64,000 bases of DNA from JAYPHU01 sp964611435 (lineage in GTDB: Bacteria; Pseudomonadota; Alphaproteobacteria; Rhodospirillales; UBA2165), in contig CAZSXT010000019.1 of NCBI GenBank assembly GCA_964611435.1, positions 1 through 64,000 of the forward strand. The letters run 5' to 3'. This document shows, in pieces, positions 16,375-24,896 of the stretch (its first letter is position 1; each line of letters starts with the position of its first letter). The notes below the pieces were generated by a model. The model had not been told where the DNA came from and made no database searches. It saw only the letters and a list, made by a program, of their open reading frames with translations. Both the position numbers and the translations under genes were made by a program.

Positions 16375-16440
16375 ATGCCTCACATATCGCTGCTCATCGT
16401 TTTTTCCCTGGTGGTCTTGTTGTTTAGCTGTGCGGTCTGA
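16375..16440 (+). CDS. Possible 21-residue lipoprotein-signal micro-ORF
   Basis: ATG at 16375 opens a 21-residue frame, MPHISLLIVFSLVVLLFSCA plus Val, then TGA. It is a hydrophobic segment ending in a lipobox-like LFSC. Its stop overlaps the GTG start of the next lipoprotein gene by 11 bases, an arrangement that allows coupled translation. It could be a genuine tiny lipoprotein, a translational leader, or chance. The ribosome site (TAGGTACG) is weak. Confidence 0.3.
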   Translation: MPHISLLIVFSLVVLLFSCAV

Positions 16441-17368
16441 CTGGTTCAAAATATCCCTCACTCTCTGGGCCGTCGTCATCATGGCGGCCTGTTCCCCACT
16501 GCCACGTCCATTTGCCCACAATAATTCTCCGGAGCGCGCGCCCAACGGGTTGGTGACACTCCTGGACACCGGCGGCATCCGGGTGAAGATCGATAAGGAC
16601 CTACCGGGCAAGCTGTCGGAGCCATTGGGCAAGGAAATGGTGCGGGGACTGAATCTTGCCGACGTACCGGCCAGCACGCTTCAGGATTTTCAAGCGAACT
16701 ATACGCTGGCCGGGACCCTGCATGTGAACCGGCCTGATCTGAGCGGCCCGGAAGAGGTGGTTTTCAGCTGGACACTGACCGATCGCAAGGGGGTCCAGGT
16801 CGGATCATTCGACCAGCCGATCCGAGGGGACAAGTTCGGCTGGTTTATAGAGGATCAAACCATTGTCCGTGTCGTGGCTGAGGATGCCGGACGCCAGATT
16901 GCCGGGATGGTGCAAACGCCCGAGCAGATTGCGGCGAGGGAAACCCCTGGCGAACCACCGCCCGCGCGGACGGCCCCTCGATTTTTTCTGATGGATATTG
17001 ACGGCGCGCCAGGAGACGGGGCGACCTCGCTCCGCCGGTCTTTGGCCTTTGTCATGAAACGGGAAGGGGCGGAAATCGTAAAGAACAGGGATGACGCCCA
17101 GTATATGGTCAAAGGATTCGTCAACGTGAGCGGGGTGATAGACAACGAAAACGATGTCGCGTTGACTTGGCTGGTGACCTCCCATGACGGCAAAGAGTTG
17201 GGCAAGGTATCTCAGAACAATAAGGTGCCGGCCGGCCGGTTGGATAAACGTTGGGGCGACATGGCGCTCGCCGTGGCTAACGGGGCAACGATGGGAATCA
17301 AAGGCGTAATCGTCCGTCATCTGGCCGCAAAGAATAAGCCGCCCGGATTGGAAATTCCCTTTCAATAG
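16430..17368 (+). CDS. Lipoprotein of unknown function
   Basis: A 312-residue protein, unrecognised by family. From the GTG at 16430 it has an N-terminal signal MRSDWFKISLTLWAVVIMAA followed by Cys, consistent with a lipoprotein signal peptide. The mature part is soluble and mixed alpha/beta, with repeated segments rich in short beta strands (YTLAGTLHVNRPDLSGPEEV, YMVKGFVNVSGVIDNENDV), suggesting a duplicated domain. It lies 76 bases after pgeF in the lgt operon direction. Outer-membrane or periplasmic placement is inferred from the lipobox. Confidence 0.65.
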   Translation: MRSDWFKISLTLWAVVIMAACSPLPRPFAHNNSPERAPNGLVTLLDTGGIRVKIDKDLPGKLSEPLGKEMVRGLNLADVPASTLQDFQANYTLAGTLHVNRPDLSGPEEVVFSWTLTDRKGVQVGSFDQPIRGDKFGWFIEDQTIVRVVAEDAGRQIAGMVQTPEQIAARETPGEPPPARTAPRFFLMDIDGAPGDGATSLRRSLAFVMKREGAEIVKNRDDAQYMVKGFVNVSGVIDNENDVALTWLVTSHDGKELGKVSQNNKVPAGRLDKRWGDMALAVANGATMGIKGVIVRHLAAKNKPPGLEIPFQ

Positions 17369-17504
17369 AAGGGGTTCGACGAACTGAATCTTGGACGTTT
17401 ACAGCCTTCGGACTCATTGATACAAAAAACCGCAGTCGCGGCCCGGTTGGAAAACTTACATGTCGGGGGTGGATCGGCCGACGGCGATAAGGGGCCCAGT
17501 CCGG

Positions 17505-18437
17505 ATGAAAGTCCTCACCTGTAACAGTAATCGTCCGATCGCCGAAGCGATCTCCGCCTATCTTAATCTGCCACTCACCAGCGCCAGCGTACGCCGTTTC
17601 TCGGACATGGAAGTGTTTGTCGAGATCAACGAAAACGTGCGCGGCGAGGATGTCTTTGTCATTCAGTCGACTTCCTATCCGGCGAACGACAATTTGATGG
17701 AATTGCTGGTGACCTTGGATGCCTTGCGCCGCGGCTCGGCCCGGCGGATTACTGCGGTGATGCCCTATTTCGGCTATGCCCGTCAGGACCGAAAGTCGAG
17801 CCCGCGCTCGCCGATTTCGGCCAAGCTGGTCGCTAATCTCATTACCGAGGCAGGGGCAGACAGGGTGCTGACTCTTGATCTGCATGCCGGCCAAATTCAG
17901 GGGTTTTTTGATATTCCTCTGGACAATCTCTATGCCTCGCCGGTGTTCAACAAGGACATGGAAAAGAAATTCGACGGCGAGGATATCGTCATCGTGTCGC
18001 CCGATGTTGGCGGCGTGGTGCGTGCCCGCGCCATCGCCAAACGGCTGGATGCGGATCTGGCGATCATCGACAAACGACGAGAGCGCGCGGGCGAATCCGA
18101 GGTGATGAATATCATCGGCGATGTGGACGGACGGCAGTGCATCTTGATTGACGATATCGTCGATTCCGCCGGCACCTTGTGCAACGCGGCGGTGGCCTTG
18201 AAGGATCAGGGTGCGACGGCTGTCTCGGCCTATGTGACCCACGGCGTGTTGTCCGGCGGGGCGGTTGCCCGGGTTACGGCCTCACCCATGGACACACTGA
18301 TCACCACCGACAGCATCATGGCGACCGAAGCAGTGCGCGTTGCTCACAATATTCAGCAGTTAACGATTGCGCCGCTGATTGCCGAAGCGATGCGCCGGAT
18401 CAGCTTGGAAAATTCCGTCTCCAGTCTGTTCGACTAG
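17505..18437 (+). CDS. prs: Ribose-phosphate pyrophosphokinase
   Basis: A 310-residue class I PRPP synthase that makes phosphoribosyl pyrophosphate from ribose-5-phosphate and ATP for nucleotide, His and Trp synthesis. Motifs: FSDMEVFVEINENVRGEDVF, MPYFGYARQDRK (ATP loop), LTLDLHAGQIQGFF (Mg/ATP), and the PRPP-binding loop CILIDDIVDSAGTL. Start chosen at 17505 (MKVLTCNSNRP), which fits the family; in-frame upstream codons add an atypical extension. Confidence 0.97.
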   Translation: MKVLTCNSNRPIAEAISAYLNLPLTSASVRRFSDMEVFVEINENVRGEDVFVIQSTSYPANDNLMELLVTLDALRRGSARRITAVMPYFGYARQDRKSSPRSPISAKLVANLITEAGADRVLTLDLHAGQIQGFFDIPLDNLYASPVFNKDMEKKFDGEDIVIVSPDVGGVVRARAIAKRLDADLAIIDKRRERAGESEVMNIIGDVDGRQCILIDDIVDSAGTLCNAAVALKDQGATAVSAYVTHGVLSGGAVARVTASPMDTLITTDSIMATEAVRVAHNIQQLTIAPLIAEAMRRISLENSVSSLFD

Positions 18438-18539
18438 GTCCGATATCTCGGCTTTATTTCCTATGTAAATGTGTGACTCGACCCGCCGGTTGGGATTAAC
18501 TACGGCTATTCCAATAACTAATTGCGGGGAGAAATCATC

Positions 18540-19844
18540 ATGTCCGACCAATTTACCAATCCGGAAACCATCGCCCTTCATGGGGGCGACTACCGGGCCG
18601 ATCCGGCTACGACGGCGGTGGCGGTCCCGATATACCAAACCACGTCCTATCAGTTTAACAGCAGCGAGCACGCGGCGAATTTGTTCGCTCTTCAAGAACT
18701 GGGAAATATCTATTCCAGGATCATGAACCCGACCTGCGACGTGTTGGAAAAGCGCATTGCGGCCCTGGAAGGGGGCGTGGCGGCGCTCGCGTTGAGTTCG
18801 GGACAGTCAGCCTCCGCCTTTGCTATTCAGAACGTGGCCCAGGCCGGAGACAATATTGTGAGTTCGACCGATCTTTACGGCGGAACCTGGAATTTGTTTG
18901 CCAACACGTTGAAAATGATGGGCATCGAAACGCGGTTCGTCGACCCGGCCGATCCCGAGAATTTCCGGCGGGCGACCGATGACAAGACCCGGGCCTACTA
19001 CGCCGAAACTTTGCCCAATCCGAAGCTCGACGTCTTTCCGATCAAAGAAGTTTCTGATATCGGCCGGGAATTCGGCGTTCCCCTGATCATGGACAACACG
19101 GCCTGCCCGATCCTGTGCCGCCCACTGGATCACGGCGCCGCCGTCGTGATGTATTCGACCACCAAGTATATCGGCGGTCATGGCACGTCGATTGGGGGCA
19201 TGATCGTTGACGGGGGCAATTTCGACTGGACGGCCAATCCGGACCGTCAGCCGCTGTTCAACCAACCTGATCCGAGTTATCACGGTGCGGTCTGGGGGAC
19301 GTTGATCCCCGAGGCGCTGGGCGCGCCAATTGCGTATGCCATCCGGGCGCGGGTTGTCTTGTTGCGCGATTTGGGCTCTTGCATGAGCCCGTTCAACGCC
19401 TTCCAGTTCATTCAGGGGTTGGAAACGTTGCCCTTGCGGATGCGTCAGCATTGCAGCAATGCGCAAGCGGTGGCGGACTTCCTGGACGGACATGCCTCGG
19501 TGGATAAAGTTATTTTCGCCGGTAAAAAGGAAGGAGAGGCGGCGCGCCGGAGCGAAACGTATCTCTCGGGTGGCTACGGCGCCTTGATCGGTTTTGAACT
19601 GAAAGGCGGCATGGACGCCGGTAAGAAGTTTATCGACTCGCTCAAGATGCTGTATCACGTCGCCAACATCGGTGATGCGCGCAGCTTGGCGATCCATCCG
19701 GCGTCGACCACACACTCTCAACTGTCGGAAGACGATCTTGGTCTGACAGGCGTTACCCCCGGTTACGTGCGCCTGTCCATCGGCATTGAACATCCTGACG
19801 ATATTATCGCTGATATCAGCCAGGCGTTGGACGCTGCCGGTTAG
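18540..19844 (+). CDS. metY: O-acetylhomoserine sulfhydrylase / aminocarboxypropyltransferase
   Basis: A 434-residue PLP enzyme of the Cys/Met metabolism family. The PLP lysine is Lys209 in YSTTKYIGGHGTSIGG, and the cofactor Asp lies in PLIMDNTACP. The family start TIALHGGDYRADPATTAVAVPIYQTTSY and the long central insert (about 430 residues against 380-400 for MetB/MetC/MetZ) indicate the MetY branch, which makes homocysteine from O-acetylhomoserine and sulfide. ATG at 18540 follows GCGGGGAGAAATCATC. I looked for a SAM riboswitch in the 102 bases upstream and saw none. Confidence 0.93.
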   Translation: MSDQFTNPETIALHGGDYRADPATTAVAVPIYQTTSYQFNSSEHAANLFALQELGNIYSRIMNPTCDVLEKRIAALEGGVAALALSSGQSASAFAIQNVAQAGDNIVSSTDLYGGTWNLFANTLKMMGIETRFVDPADPENFRRATDDKTRAYYAETLPNPKLDVFPIKEVSDIGREFGVPLIMDNTACPILCRPLDHGAAVVMYSTTKYIGGHGTSIGGMIVDGGNFDWTANPDRQPLFNQPDPSYHGAVWGTLIPEALGAPIAYAIRARVVLLRDLGSCMSPFNAFQFIQGLETLPLRMRQHCSNAQAVADFLDGHASVDKVIFAGKKEGEAARRSETYLSGGYGALIGFELKGGMDAGKKFIDSLKMLYHVANIGDARSLAIHPASTTHSQLSEDDLGLTGVTPGYVRLSIGIEHPDDIIADISQALDAAG

Positions 19845-19860
19845 TCATTCGTCTAGAAAA

Positions 19861-19915
19861 AAGAGGCGGAGGATAGATTGACTAAGAGCCCGTAAATCTG
19901 TACATCCTCGCCTCT
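19861..19915. promoter_or_regulatory. Hairpin between metY and rplY
   Basis: AAGAGGCGGAGGAT (19861-19874) is almost the reverse complement of ATCCTCGCCTCTT (19903-19915), with one bulged G and a loop of about 28. On the minus strand the right-hand end is a run of six T, like a terminator with an unusually long loop. On the plus strand it is either the metY end or a 5' structure in the rplY mRNA. Confidence 0.4.
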
Positions 19916-19970
19916 TCCGGCGCTGACACCCCTGGAGGTCGGCGTCTTTTATCACTAAAGGAGACGAAAA

Positions 19971-20660
19971 ATGGCTGACGCTATTTCCGTTTCCGCTGAA
20001 ATGCGCGACCGGGCCGGCAAGGGGGTGGCACGGGCTCATCGACGGGCAGGACGCGTTCCAGCGGTTATCTACGGCAACAAGCTCGATCCGGTATCGATTT
20101 CTGTGGAACAGAAAGAACTGGAACGGCTAATTCACGACCCCCGATTTTTTAACCAGATTTTCGAGGTTCAGGTGAACGGCGAGACCCATCAGGTGCTTGC
20201 CCGTGATCTGCAGTTGCATCCGGTCTCCGACCGGCCGATGCATGTCGATTTTCTCCGGTTTAACGAGAACACACGGATCGTCCTCGAAATTCCGGTGGAC
20301 TTCCTGAACGAGGAAGCCAGCCCGGGTCTCAAACGCGGCGGCGTGTTGAACATCGTTCGCCGCGAGGTCGAGCTGCTGTGTTCTCCGCTGAATATTCCGG
20401 AAATGCTCACCGCTGATTTGACCGGTTTGGAGATTGGCGACTCGATCCACATTAGTGCGATTGAACTGCCCGAAGGCGTAGAGGCCACCACCGACCGCGA
20501 CTTTACTGTCGCCACTATTGCCGCGCCGACCGTCATGCCGACCGAAGAAGAGGAAGGCGAGGGCGAGGAAGGCGAAGAGGGCGAAGAAGGAGCGGAAGGC
20601 GCCGAAGGGGGCGAAGCCGAAGGCGGCGACGACGCAGACGGCGGCGACTCCGAAGACTAA
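19971..20660 (+). CDS. rplY: 50S ribosomal protein L25 (general stress protein Ctc form)
   Basis: A 229-residue long-form L25/Ctc. Residues 1-95 are the 5S rRNA-binding L25 domain (AEMRDRAGKGVARAHRRAGRVPAVIYG, HQVLARDLQLHPVSDRPMHVDF). Residues 95-185 are the C-terminal TL5 domain (VEATTDRDFTVATIAAP at its end). The last 40 residues are an acidic Glu/Gly tail (EEEEGEGEEGEEGEEG), commonly seen in alphaproteobacteria. ATG follows AAAGGAGACGAAAA, a strong ribosome site. rplY-pth-ychF is a conserved trio. Confidence 0.97.
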   Translation: MADAISVSAEMRDRAGKGVARAHRRAGRVPAVIYGNKLDPVSISVEQKELERLIHDPRFFNQIFEVQVNGETHQVLARDLQLHPVSDRPMHVDFLRFNENTRIVLEIPVDFLNEEASPGLKRGGVLNIVRREVELLCSPLNIPEMLTADLTGLEIGDSIHISAIELPEGVEATTDRDFTVATIAAPTVMPTEEEEGEGEEGEEGEEGAEGAEGGEAEGGDDADGGDSED

Positions 20661-20670
20661 TCGTCTTGCC

Positions 20671-20695
20671 GGGGGCGCGAGCGTATCGCGTCCCC
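20671..20695 (+). terminator. GC-rich hairpin in the rplY-pth gap
   Basis: GGGGGCGCGA (20671-20680) pairs with TCGCGTCCCC (20686-20695) through 10 pairs including one G-T, around the loop GCGTA. Only a weak T-containing tail follows, so it probably attenuates rather than ends transcription into pth. Confidence 0.4.
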
Positions 20696-20723
20696 GTTCA
20701 TTCCTCTCTCGGGGGAGTTTGCG

Positions 20724-21356
20724 ATGCATCTCCTGGTCGGACTCGGCAATCCCGGTTCGAAATATGCGGGCAACCGGCACAACGTCGGCTTTATGGCGGT
20801 GGACGAAATCTGCCGCCGGTACGCCTGCCCACCCTATCGCGCCAAATTTCAGGGTGAGGTTTCCGAGGGTTCGATCGCCGGAGAGAAAGTGCTGCTGCTG
20901 AAGCCGTCCACCTATATGAATGAGTCTGGCCGTTCGGTTGGCGAGGCGGCGCGGTTTTACAAAATCGAACCGGCGAACGTCATTGTCATTCATGACGAAA
21001 TCGACTTGGCCGCAGAAAAGGTTCGGGTGAAAGAAGGCGGCGGTCTTGCCGGGCACAACGGCCTGAAAAGCATCGCGTCCCAGATTGGTCAGGATTTCTG
21101 GCGGGTGCGGATCGGGGTCGGCCACCCCGGCGACAAGGACCGGGTGTCCGGGCACGTGCTCAACGATTTTTCAAAAGCGGACATGGTTTGGCTGGAGAAA
21201 ACCCTCGACGCCATTGCCGAGACCATCCCGTCTCTCATCCAAGGCGACGATAAGGAGTTTACCAACAGGCTAGGCCTCATTATCACTCCGCCCCGGCCCA
21301 AGACCAAAAAGCCGGAAGGGACGCCCCGCGACCCTTCCTCAGACGAGAGTACATAA
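20724..21356 (+). CDS. pth: Peptidyl-tRNA hydrolase
   Basis: A 210-residue enzyme that frees tRNA from peptidyl-tRNA released by stalled ribosomes. Motifs: LLVGLGNPGSKYAGNRHNVGF with catalytic His19, LLKPSTYMNESGRSV, VIHDEIDL (Asp paired with the His) and GGGLAGHNGLKSI. The last 20 residues are an extra Pro/Lys-rich tail. ATG follows GGGGGAGTTTGCG. Its stop lies 3 bases before ychF. Confidence 0.97.
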   Translation: MHLLVGLGNPGSKYAGNRHNVGFMAVDEICRRYACPPYRAKFQGEVSEGSIAGEKVLLLKPSTYMNESGRSVGEAARFYKIEPANVIVIHDEIDLAAEKVRVKEGGGLAGHNGLKSIASQIGQDFWRVRIGVGHPGDKDRVSGHVLNDFSKADMVWLEKTLDAIAETIPSLIQGDDKEFTNRLGLIITPPRPKTKKPEGTPRDPSSDEST

Positions 21357-21359
21357 AGC

Positions 21360-22460
21360 ATGGGATTTAATTGCGGTATTGTCGGTCTGCCCAATGTGGG
21401 CAAGTCCACGCTGTTCAATGCGCTGACCGAAACGGCAGCGGCCGAGACAGCCAATTATCCATTTTGCACCATAGAACCGAACACCGGCCGGGTGGCCGTG
21501 CCGGACGAGCGGCTCGACAAAATTGCGGAGATGGCCAAATCGGCCAAGGTCTTGCCCACGTTTTTGGAGTTCGTTGACATTGCCGGATTGGTGAAGGGCG
21601 CCAGCTCGGGTGAAGGGCTGGGCAACCAATTCCTGGGCAACATCCGGGAGGTGGACGCCATCCTGCATGTGCTGCGATGCTTTGCCGACGATGATATCAC
21701 CCATGTGGAAGGGGGCGTCGATCCCCAGCGTGATGCGGAAACGGTGGAAACCGAACTGATGCTGGCCGATCTGGAAAGCTTGGAAAAACGTATTGAGCCG
21801 CTGGCGAAGAAAGCCAAGGCCGGTGAAAAAGACGCCAAGGCGTCCCTTGATCTGATGGAGCGGGTGCTGGCTGTGCTGCAGGACGGCAAGCCGGCCCGTG
21901 CAGCGACTTTAAAAGACGGGGAAGCGCGGGCGTTCCGGCAATTGCAGCTTCTGACCTCCAAGCCGGTTCTTTATGTGTGCAATGTGGAAGAAGACGCGGC
22001 GGCCGAAGGCAACGAGTATTCCGTCAAGGTGGCAGAATTCGCCGAGGCCCAGGGGGCGGGCTCCATTGTGGTGTCCGCCAAGATCGAATCCGAGCTTTCC
22101 CAATTGGGCGACGCGGCGGAAAAGGCCGAGTACCTGGAAGCCATGGGCTTGGAAGAGGCCGGGCTGACCCGCCTGATACGGGCGGGGTATCAGTTACTCG
22201 ATCTGATCACTTATTTCACGGCGGGGCCAAAAGAGTCCCGGGCCTGGACAATCCCCCAAGGCACCAAGGCCCCGGGCGCAGCCGGGCGCATCCATACGGA
22301 TTTCGAGCGGGGCTTCATCTGCGCCGAAACCATCGGCTATGACGACTATATGTCGCTCGGCGGAGAACAGGGGGCCAAGGATGCCGGCAAGATGCGCCAG
22401 GAAGGCCGCGATTATGTGGTCAAGGACGGCGATATCATTCTCTATAGGTTTAATGTGTAG
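21360..22460 (+). CDS. ychF: Redox-regulated ATPase YchF (Obg-like, OLA1)
   Basis: A 366-residue P-loop NTPase of the OLA1/YchF group, which prefers ATP to GTP and associates with ribosomes. The P loop is IVGLPNVGKSTLFNAL. The switch region is FVDIAGLVKGAS. The family's altered G4 (NVEE rather than NKxD) is seen in VLYVCNVEEDAA. The C-terminal TGS domain ends with DFERGFICAET and VKDGDIILYRFNV. Length is standard and it directly follows pth. Confidence 0.97.
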   Translation: MGFNCGIVGLPNVGKSTLFNALTETAAAETANYPFCTIEPNTGRVAVPDERLDKIAEMAKSAKVLPTFLEFVDIAGLVKGASSGEGLGNQFLGNIREVDAILHVLRCFADDDITHVEGGVDPQRDAETVETELMLADLESLEKRIEPLAKKAKAGEKDAKASLDLMERVLAVLQDGKPARAATLKDGEARAFRQLQLLTSKPVLYVCNVEEDAAAEGNEYSVKVAEFAEAQGAGSIVVSAKIESELSQLGDAAEKAEYLEAMGLEEAGLTRLIRAGYQLLDLITYFTAGPKESRAWTIPQGTKAPGAAGRIHTDFERGFICAETIGYDDYMSLGGEQGAKDAGKMRQEGRDYVVKDGDIILYRFNV

Positions 22461-22472
22461 CTGCTTTAGCAG

Positions 22473-22578
22473 CGTCATGCCCGAGTTGGACTCACGCAAG
22501 TGAGGTCAATTCTCGGGTATCTGGTCAAGTGGCCTGAGATCCCCGACAACTGCTCCGCAGGTCGGGGATGACGGTTGA
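22473..22578. repeat. Palindromic repeats downstream of ychF (type A twice)
   Basis: First: CGTCATGCCCGAGTTGGACT paired with CAATTCTCGGGTATC (22473-22520). Second: GATCCCCGACAACTGC to GCAGGTCGGGGATGACGG (22539-22574). Both are in the convergent gap between ychF and the GGDEF gene and could act as bidirectional transcript ends. Confidence 0.6.
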
Positions 22579-22593
22579 CGATTAATCGTCAAC

Positions 22594-23853
22594 CTAACTA
22601 AACGCGAAGTTGTTCCGGCCGGTGGCTTTGACCTTGTACATGGCCTGGTCGGCCGCGTTGAGGAGATCGGAGAGGGTCTCGCCATTCTCGGGATAGTGGC
22701 TGATGCCGATGCTGGCGCTGACGCTGCAGGTCTCCTCCCCGATATCGATGGGCCTGGCCATGCTTTCCAGCACCTTCCGCGCGACGACCTCTATATTCTC
22801 CCGTTCAGAGATGTTTTCAAGGATCACCACAAACTCGTCCCCGCCCAAACGGGCCGCCGTATCGGTATTCCGGATGGCTTCTTCCAATCGCTGGGCGACG
22901 GTGGTCAAGACAATGTCTCCGGCCTCATGGCCATAGGTATCATTGATCGGTTTGAACTTGTCCAGGTCGATAAACATCAGCGCGATGCCGCTTTTGATCC
23001 GCCGGGCGCGGGAGAGCGCTTCGCTGACACTTTCGTTAAAGGACGCCCGGTTGGCCAGGCCCGTTAATTGGTCATAGAGCGCCAAATAACGAATGCGGTC
23101 CTCCTTTTCCTTGCGGTCAGTGATATCACGTATACTGCCGGTGTAGGTGTCCTCGTCTCCGGCGCCCCGCACCACTGCGACCGTCAGTTCAATCGGGAAC
23201 AGTGTGCCGTCCGCGCGGATCGCCTCCATTTCATGAGTAGCCCCAACCATATTTGAATAGCCGGTAGCCCGATAGCGCCGTAGATAGCTATCATGCTGTT
23301 CCCGGTGGGGCGAGGGCAACAGGATGCTGACATTCTCACCAACAAGGTCGGTCTTGGCGTAACCGAACATCTTACAGGCGACTTCGTTCACAATCTGGAT
23401 TCTACCGACGTGGTCGATAGAAATGATCGCCTGATCGACGGCTTCCAGGATGGCGTGAATACGGTTTTCCCGGTGGCGGTTGATTTCCGAGGCTTTGATC
23501 AGTTCAGTAATATTCTGACAATCCACCAAGAACCTGACTTGTCCGTCGTCGAACAGGGTTTCATTAATGCTCAGCCGGACGTCTATCTTTGCGCCATCGA
23601 CTGACTTCAGCTCAAGGGGGAGGGGCTCGTCCTCACCGGCAATCAGCTTCAAGCCGTCGGCAAACAGCTCGGCGTAATCGTCGCCGGCGAACATTTCGAA
23701 AGGGGTGCCCAGTACCGCGTCGGGTCCGCTGGCGCCGAGCAGATTGAGAGCGGATTCATTGACCCACACAATCTCGTGCTCCTCACAGATGAACAGGGCT
23801 GACTGCAGCGATTGGAGATAGTTTTCAATTGTCGGGTCGAGCTTGAAGGGCAT
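22594..23853 (-). CDS. PAS-PAS-GGDEF diguanylate cyclase
   Basis: A 419-residue cytoplasmic protein. It has an N-terminal PAS (about 10-115), a second PAS with PAC motif (about 125-245, ending GSIRDITDRKEKEDR), then a GGDEF domain (about 255-419). The active site is intact: RLGGDEFVVIL with GGDEF at about 337-341, and DLDKFKPINDTYGHEAGD. An RxxD product-inhibition site (RNTD) lies 5 residues before GGDEF. It should make cyclic di-GMP under control of a PAS-sensed signal. No membrane segment or EAL domain is seen. It stands alone. Confidence 0.92.
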   Translation of the reverse strand: MPFKLDPTIENYLQSLQSALFICEEHEIVWVNESALNLLGASGPDAVLGTPFEMFAGDDYAELFADGLKLIAGEDEPLPLELKSVDGAKIDVRLSINETLFDDGQVRFLVDCQNITELIKASEINRHRENRIHAILEAVDQAIISIDHVGRIQIVNEVACKMFGYAKTDLVGENVSILLPSPHREQHDSYLRRYRATGYSNMVGATHEMEAIRADGTLFPIELTVAVVRGAGDEDTYTGSIRDITDRKEKEDRIRYLALYDQLTGLANRASFNESVSEALSRARRIKSGIALMFIDLDKFKPINDTYGHEAGDIVLTTVAQRLEEAIRNTDTAARLGGDEFVVILENISERENIEVVARKVLESMARPIDIGEETCSVSASIGISHYPENGETLSDLLNAADQAMYKVKATGRNNFAFS

Positions 23854-24084
23854 GGGGATCCGGAACTCTGATTCTGTCCATTTTCAGTTGTCGGAGACCG
23901 CCACTGATCGAGGGCCGGGCGACCGGTTACCTAGTATGTAGCACACGGATTGCGGCAACAAAACTGGTGATAGCCGGATTACGGGAGAGGCGCCGTCTTG
24001 TGGTATGCGCCGCTTGTTGCCAATGCCCGCCTGATCCCCCATAACCAAGTCACTGAACTCGGCGGCCTGGGGAGGGGTGACCCG

Positions 24085-24894
24085 GTGAACAATTCGGAAA
24101 ACAGCGAAAACGTCGTTCTGGTGGAAAAAGACGGTGCGGTGGCGACCGTTGTCCTCAATCGGCCGGAAAAGCTGAACGCGCTTAATTTTGAGATGTGGCA
24201 GGGCGTGGGCGCGGCATTCCGGGACCTGGACGGCGATGAAAGCTTGCGCTGTATTGTCCTGCGCGGCGCGGGCGACAAGGCCATGGGGCCCGGCGCCGAT
24301 ATCACCGAGTTCGCCGACAAACGAAATTCATCCGAACAGGCGACGGCCTACGGCAAACCTATGCATGGGGCGATGCATGCGATCCGCGATTGCCGCCATC
24401 CGGTGGTGGCGCGCATCCGCGGCCTTTGTGTCGGCGGGGCGTTGGAACTGGCGCTGATGTGCGACCTTCGGATTTGCGGTGAAGGTTCCCGCTTTGGGGT
24501 GCCCATAAACAAGCTAGGCCTGGTCATGGCCTGTCCCGAGGTCGAAGCCCTGGTCGGCCTCGTCGGGCCATCGGTGGCTTTGGAAATCCTGTACGAAGCC
24601 CGCGTGTTCGGCGCGGCCGAGGCCAAGGACAAAGGTCTCGTGAACAAGGTGGTGCCGGACGATGACGTGGATGCGGCCGTCGCCGAAATGGTCGAGCGTA
24701 TTTGCGCCGGTGCGCCATTGGTCAATCGCTGGCACAAGAAGTTCGTTTACCGGGTGATGAGCGGGGTGGCCGAGCCCAAGCCGTTGACGGCGGCGGAAGA
24801 AGCGGAAGGGTTCGCCTGCTATGACACCGAGGATTTCCAGGAAGGGGTGCGGGCGTTCCTCGCCAAGGAGCCGCCCCAATTTAAAGGCAAATAA
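24085..24894 (+). CDS. Enoyl-CoA hydratase/isomerase family protein
   Basis: A 269-residue crotonase-fold protein. Visible are VATVVLNRPEKLNALN, GPGADITEFADK, and the oxyanion-hole block RGLCVGGALELALMCDLRI. Position equivalents of the two catalytic Glu of classical hydratases are not clearly both present (PINKLGLVMACPE), so an isomerase or other crotonase activity is possible. GTG at 24085 with GGGGAGGGGTGACCC is the start; the longer frame from 23998 is not supported. It is followed after 2 bases by a CoA-transferase gene, so the pair probably acts on one acyl-CoA. Confidence 0.85.
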   Translation: MNNSENSENVVLVEKDGAVATVVLNRPEKLNALNFEMWQGVGAAFRDLDGDESLRCIVLRGAGDKAMGPGADITEFADKRNSSEQATAYGKPMHGAMHAIRDCRHPVVARIRGLCVGGALELALMCDLRICGEGSRFGVPINKLGLVMACPEVEALVGLVGPSVALEILYEARVFGAAEAKDKGLVNKVVPDDDVDAAVAEMVERICAGAPLVNRWHKKFVYRVMSGVAEPKPLTAAEEAEGFACYDTEDFQEGVRAFLAKEPPQFKGK

Positions 24895-24896
24895 CC

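Noticed and set aside
16430..16450. TGA at 16438-16440 as a second selenocysteine codon
   Set aside because: The sequence beyond the TGA in that frame has no conserved domain, and the overlapping GTG frame explains the downstream gene.
18438..18539. SAM riboswitch before metY
   Set aside because: I searched for SAM-II, SAM/SAH and other known patterns by eye and saw no matching stems or conserved blocks.
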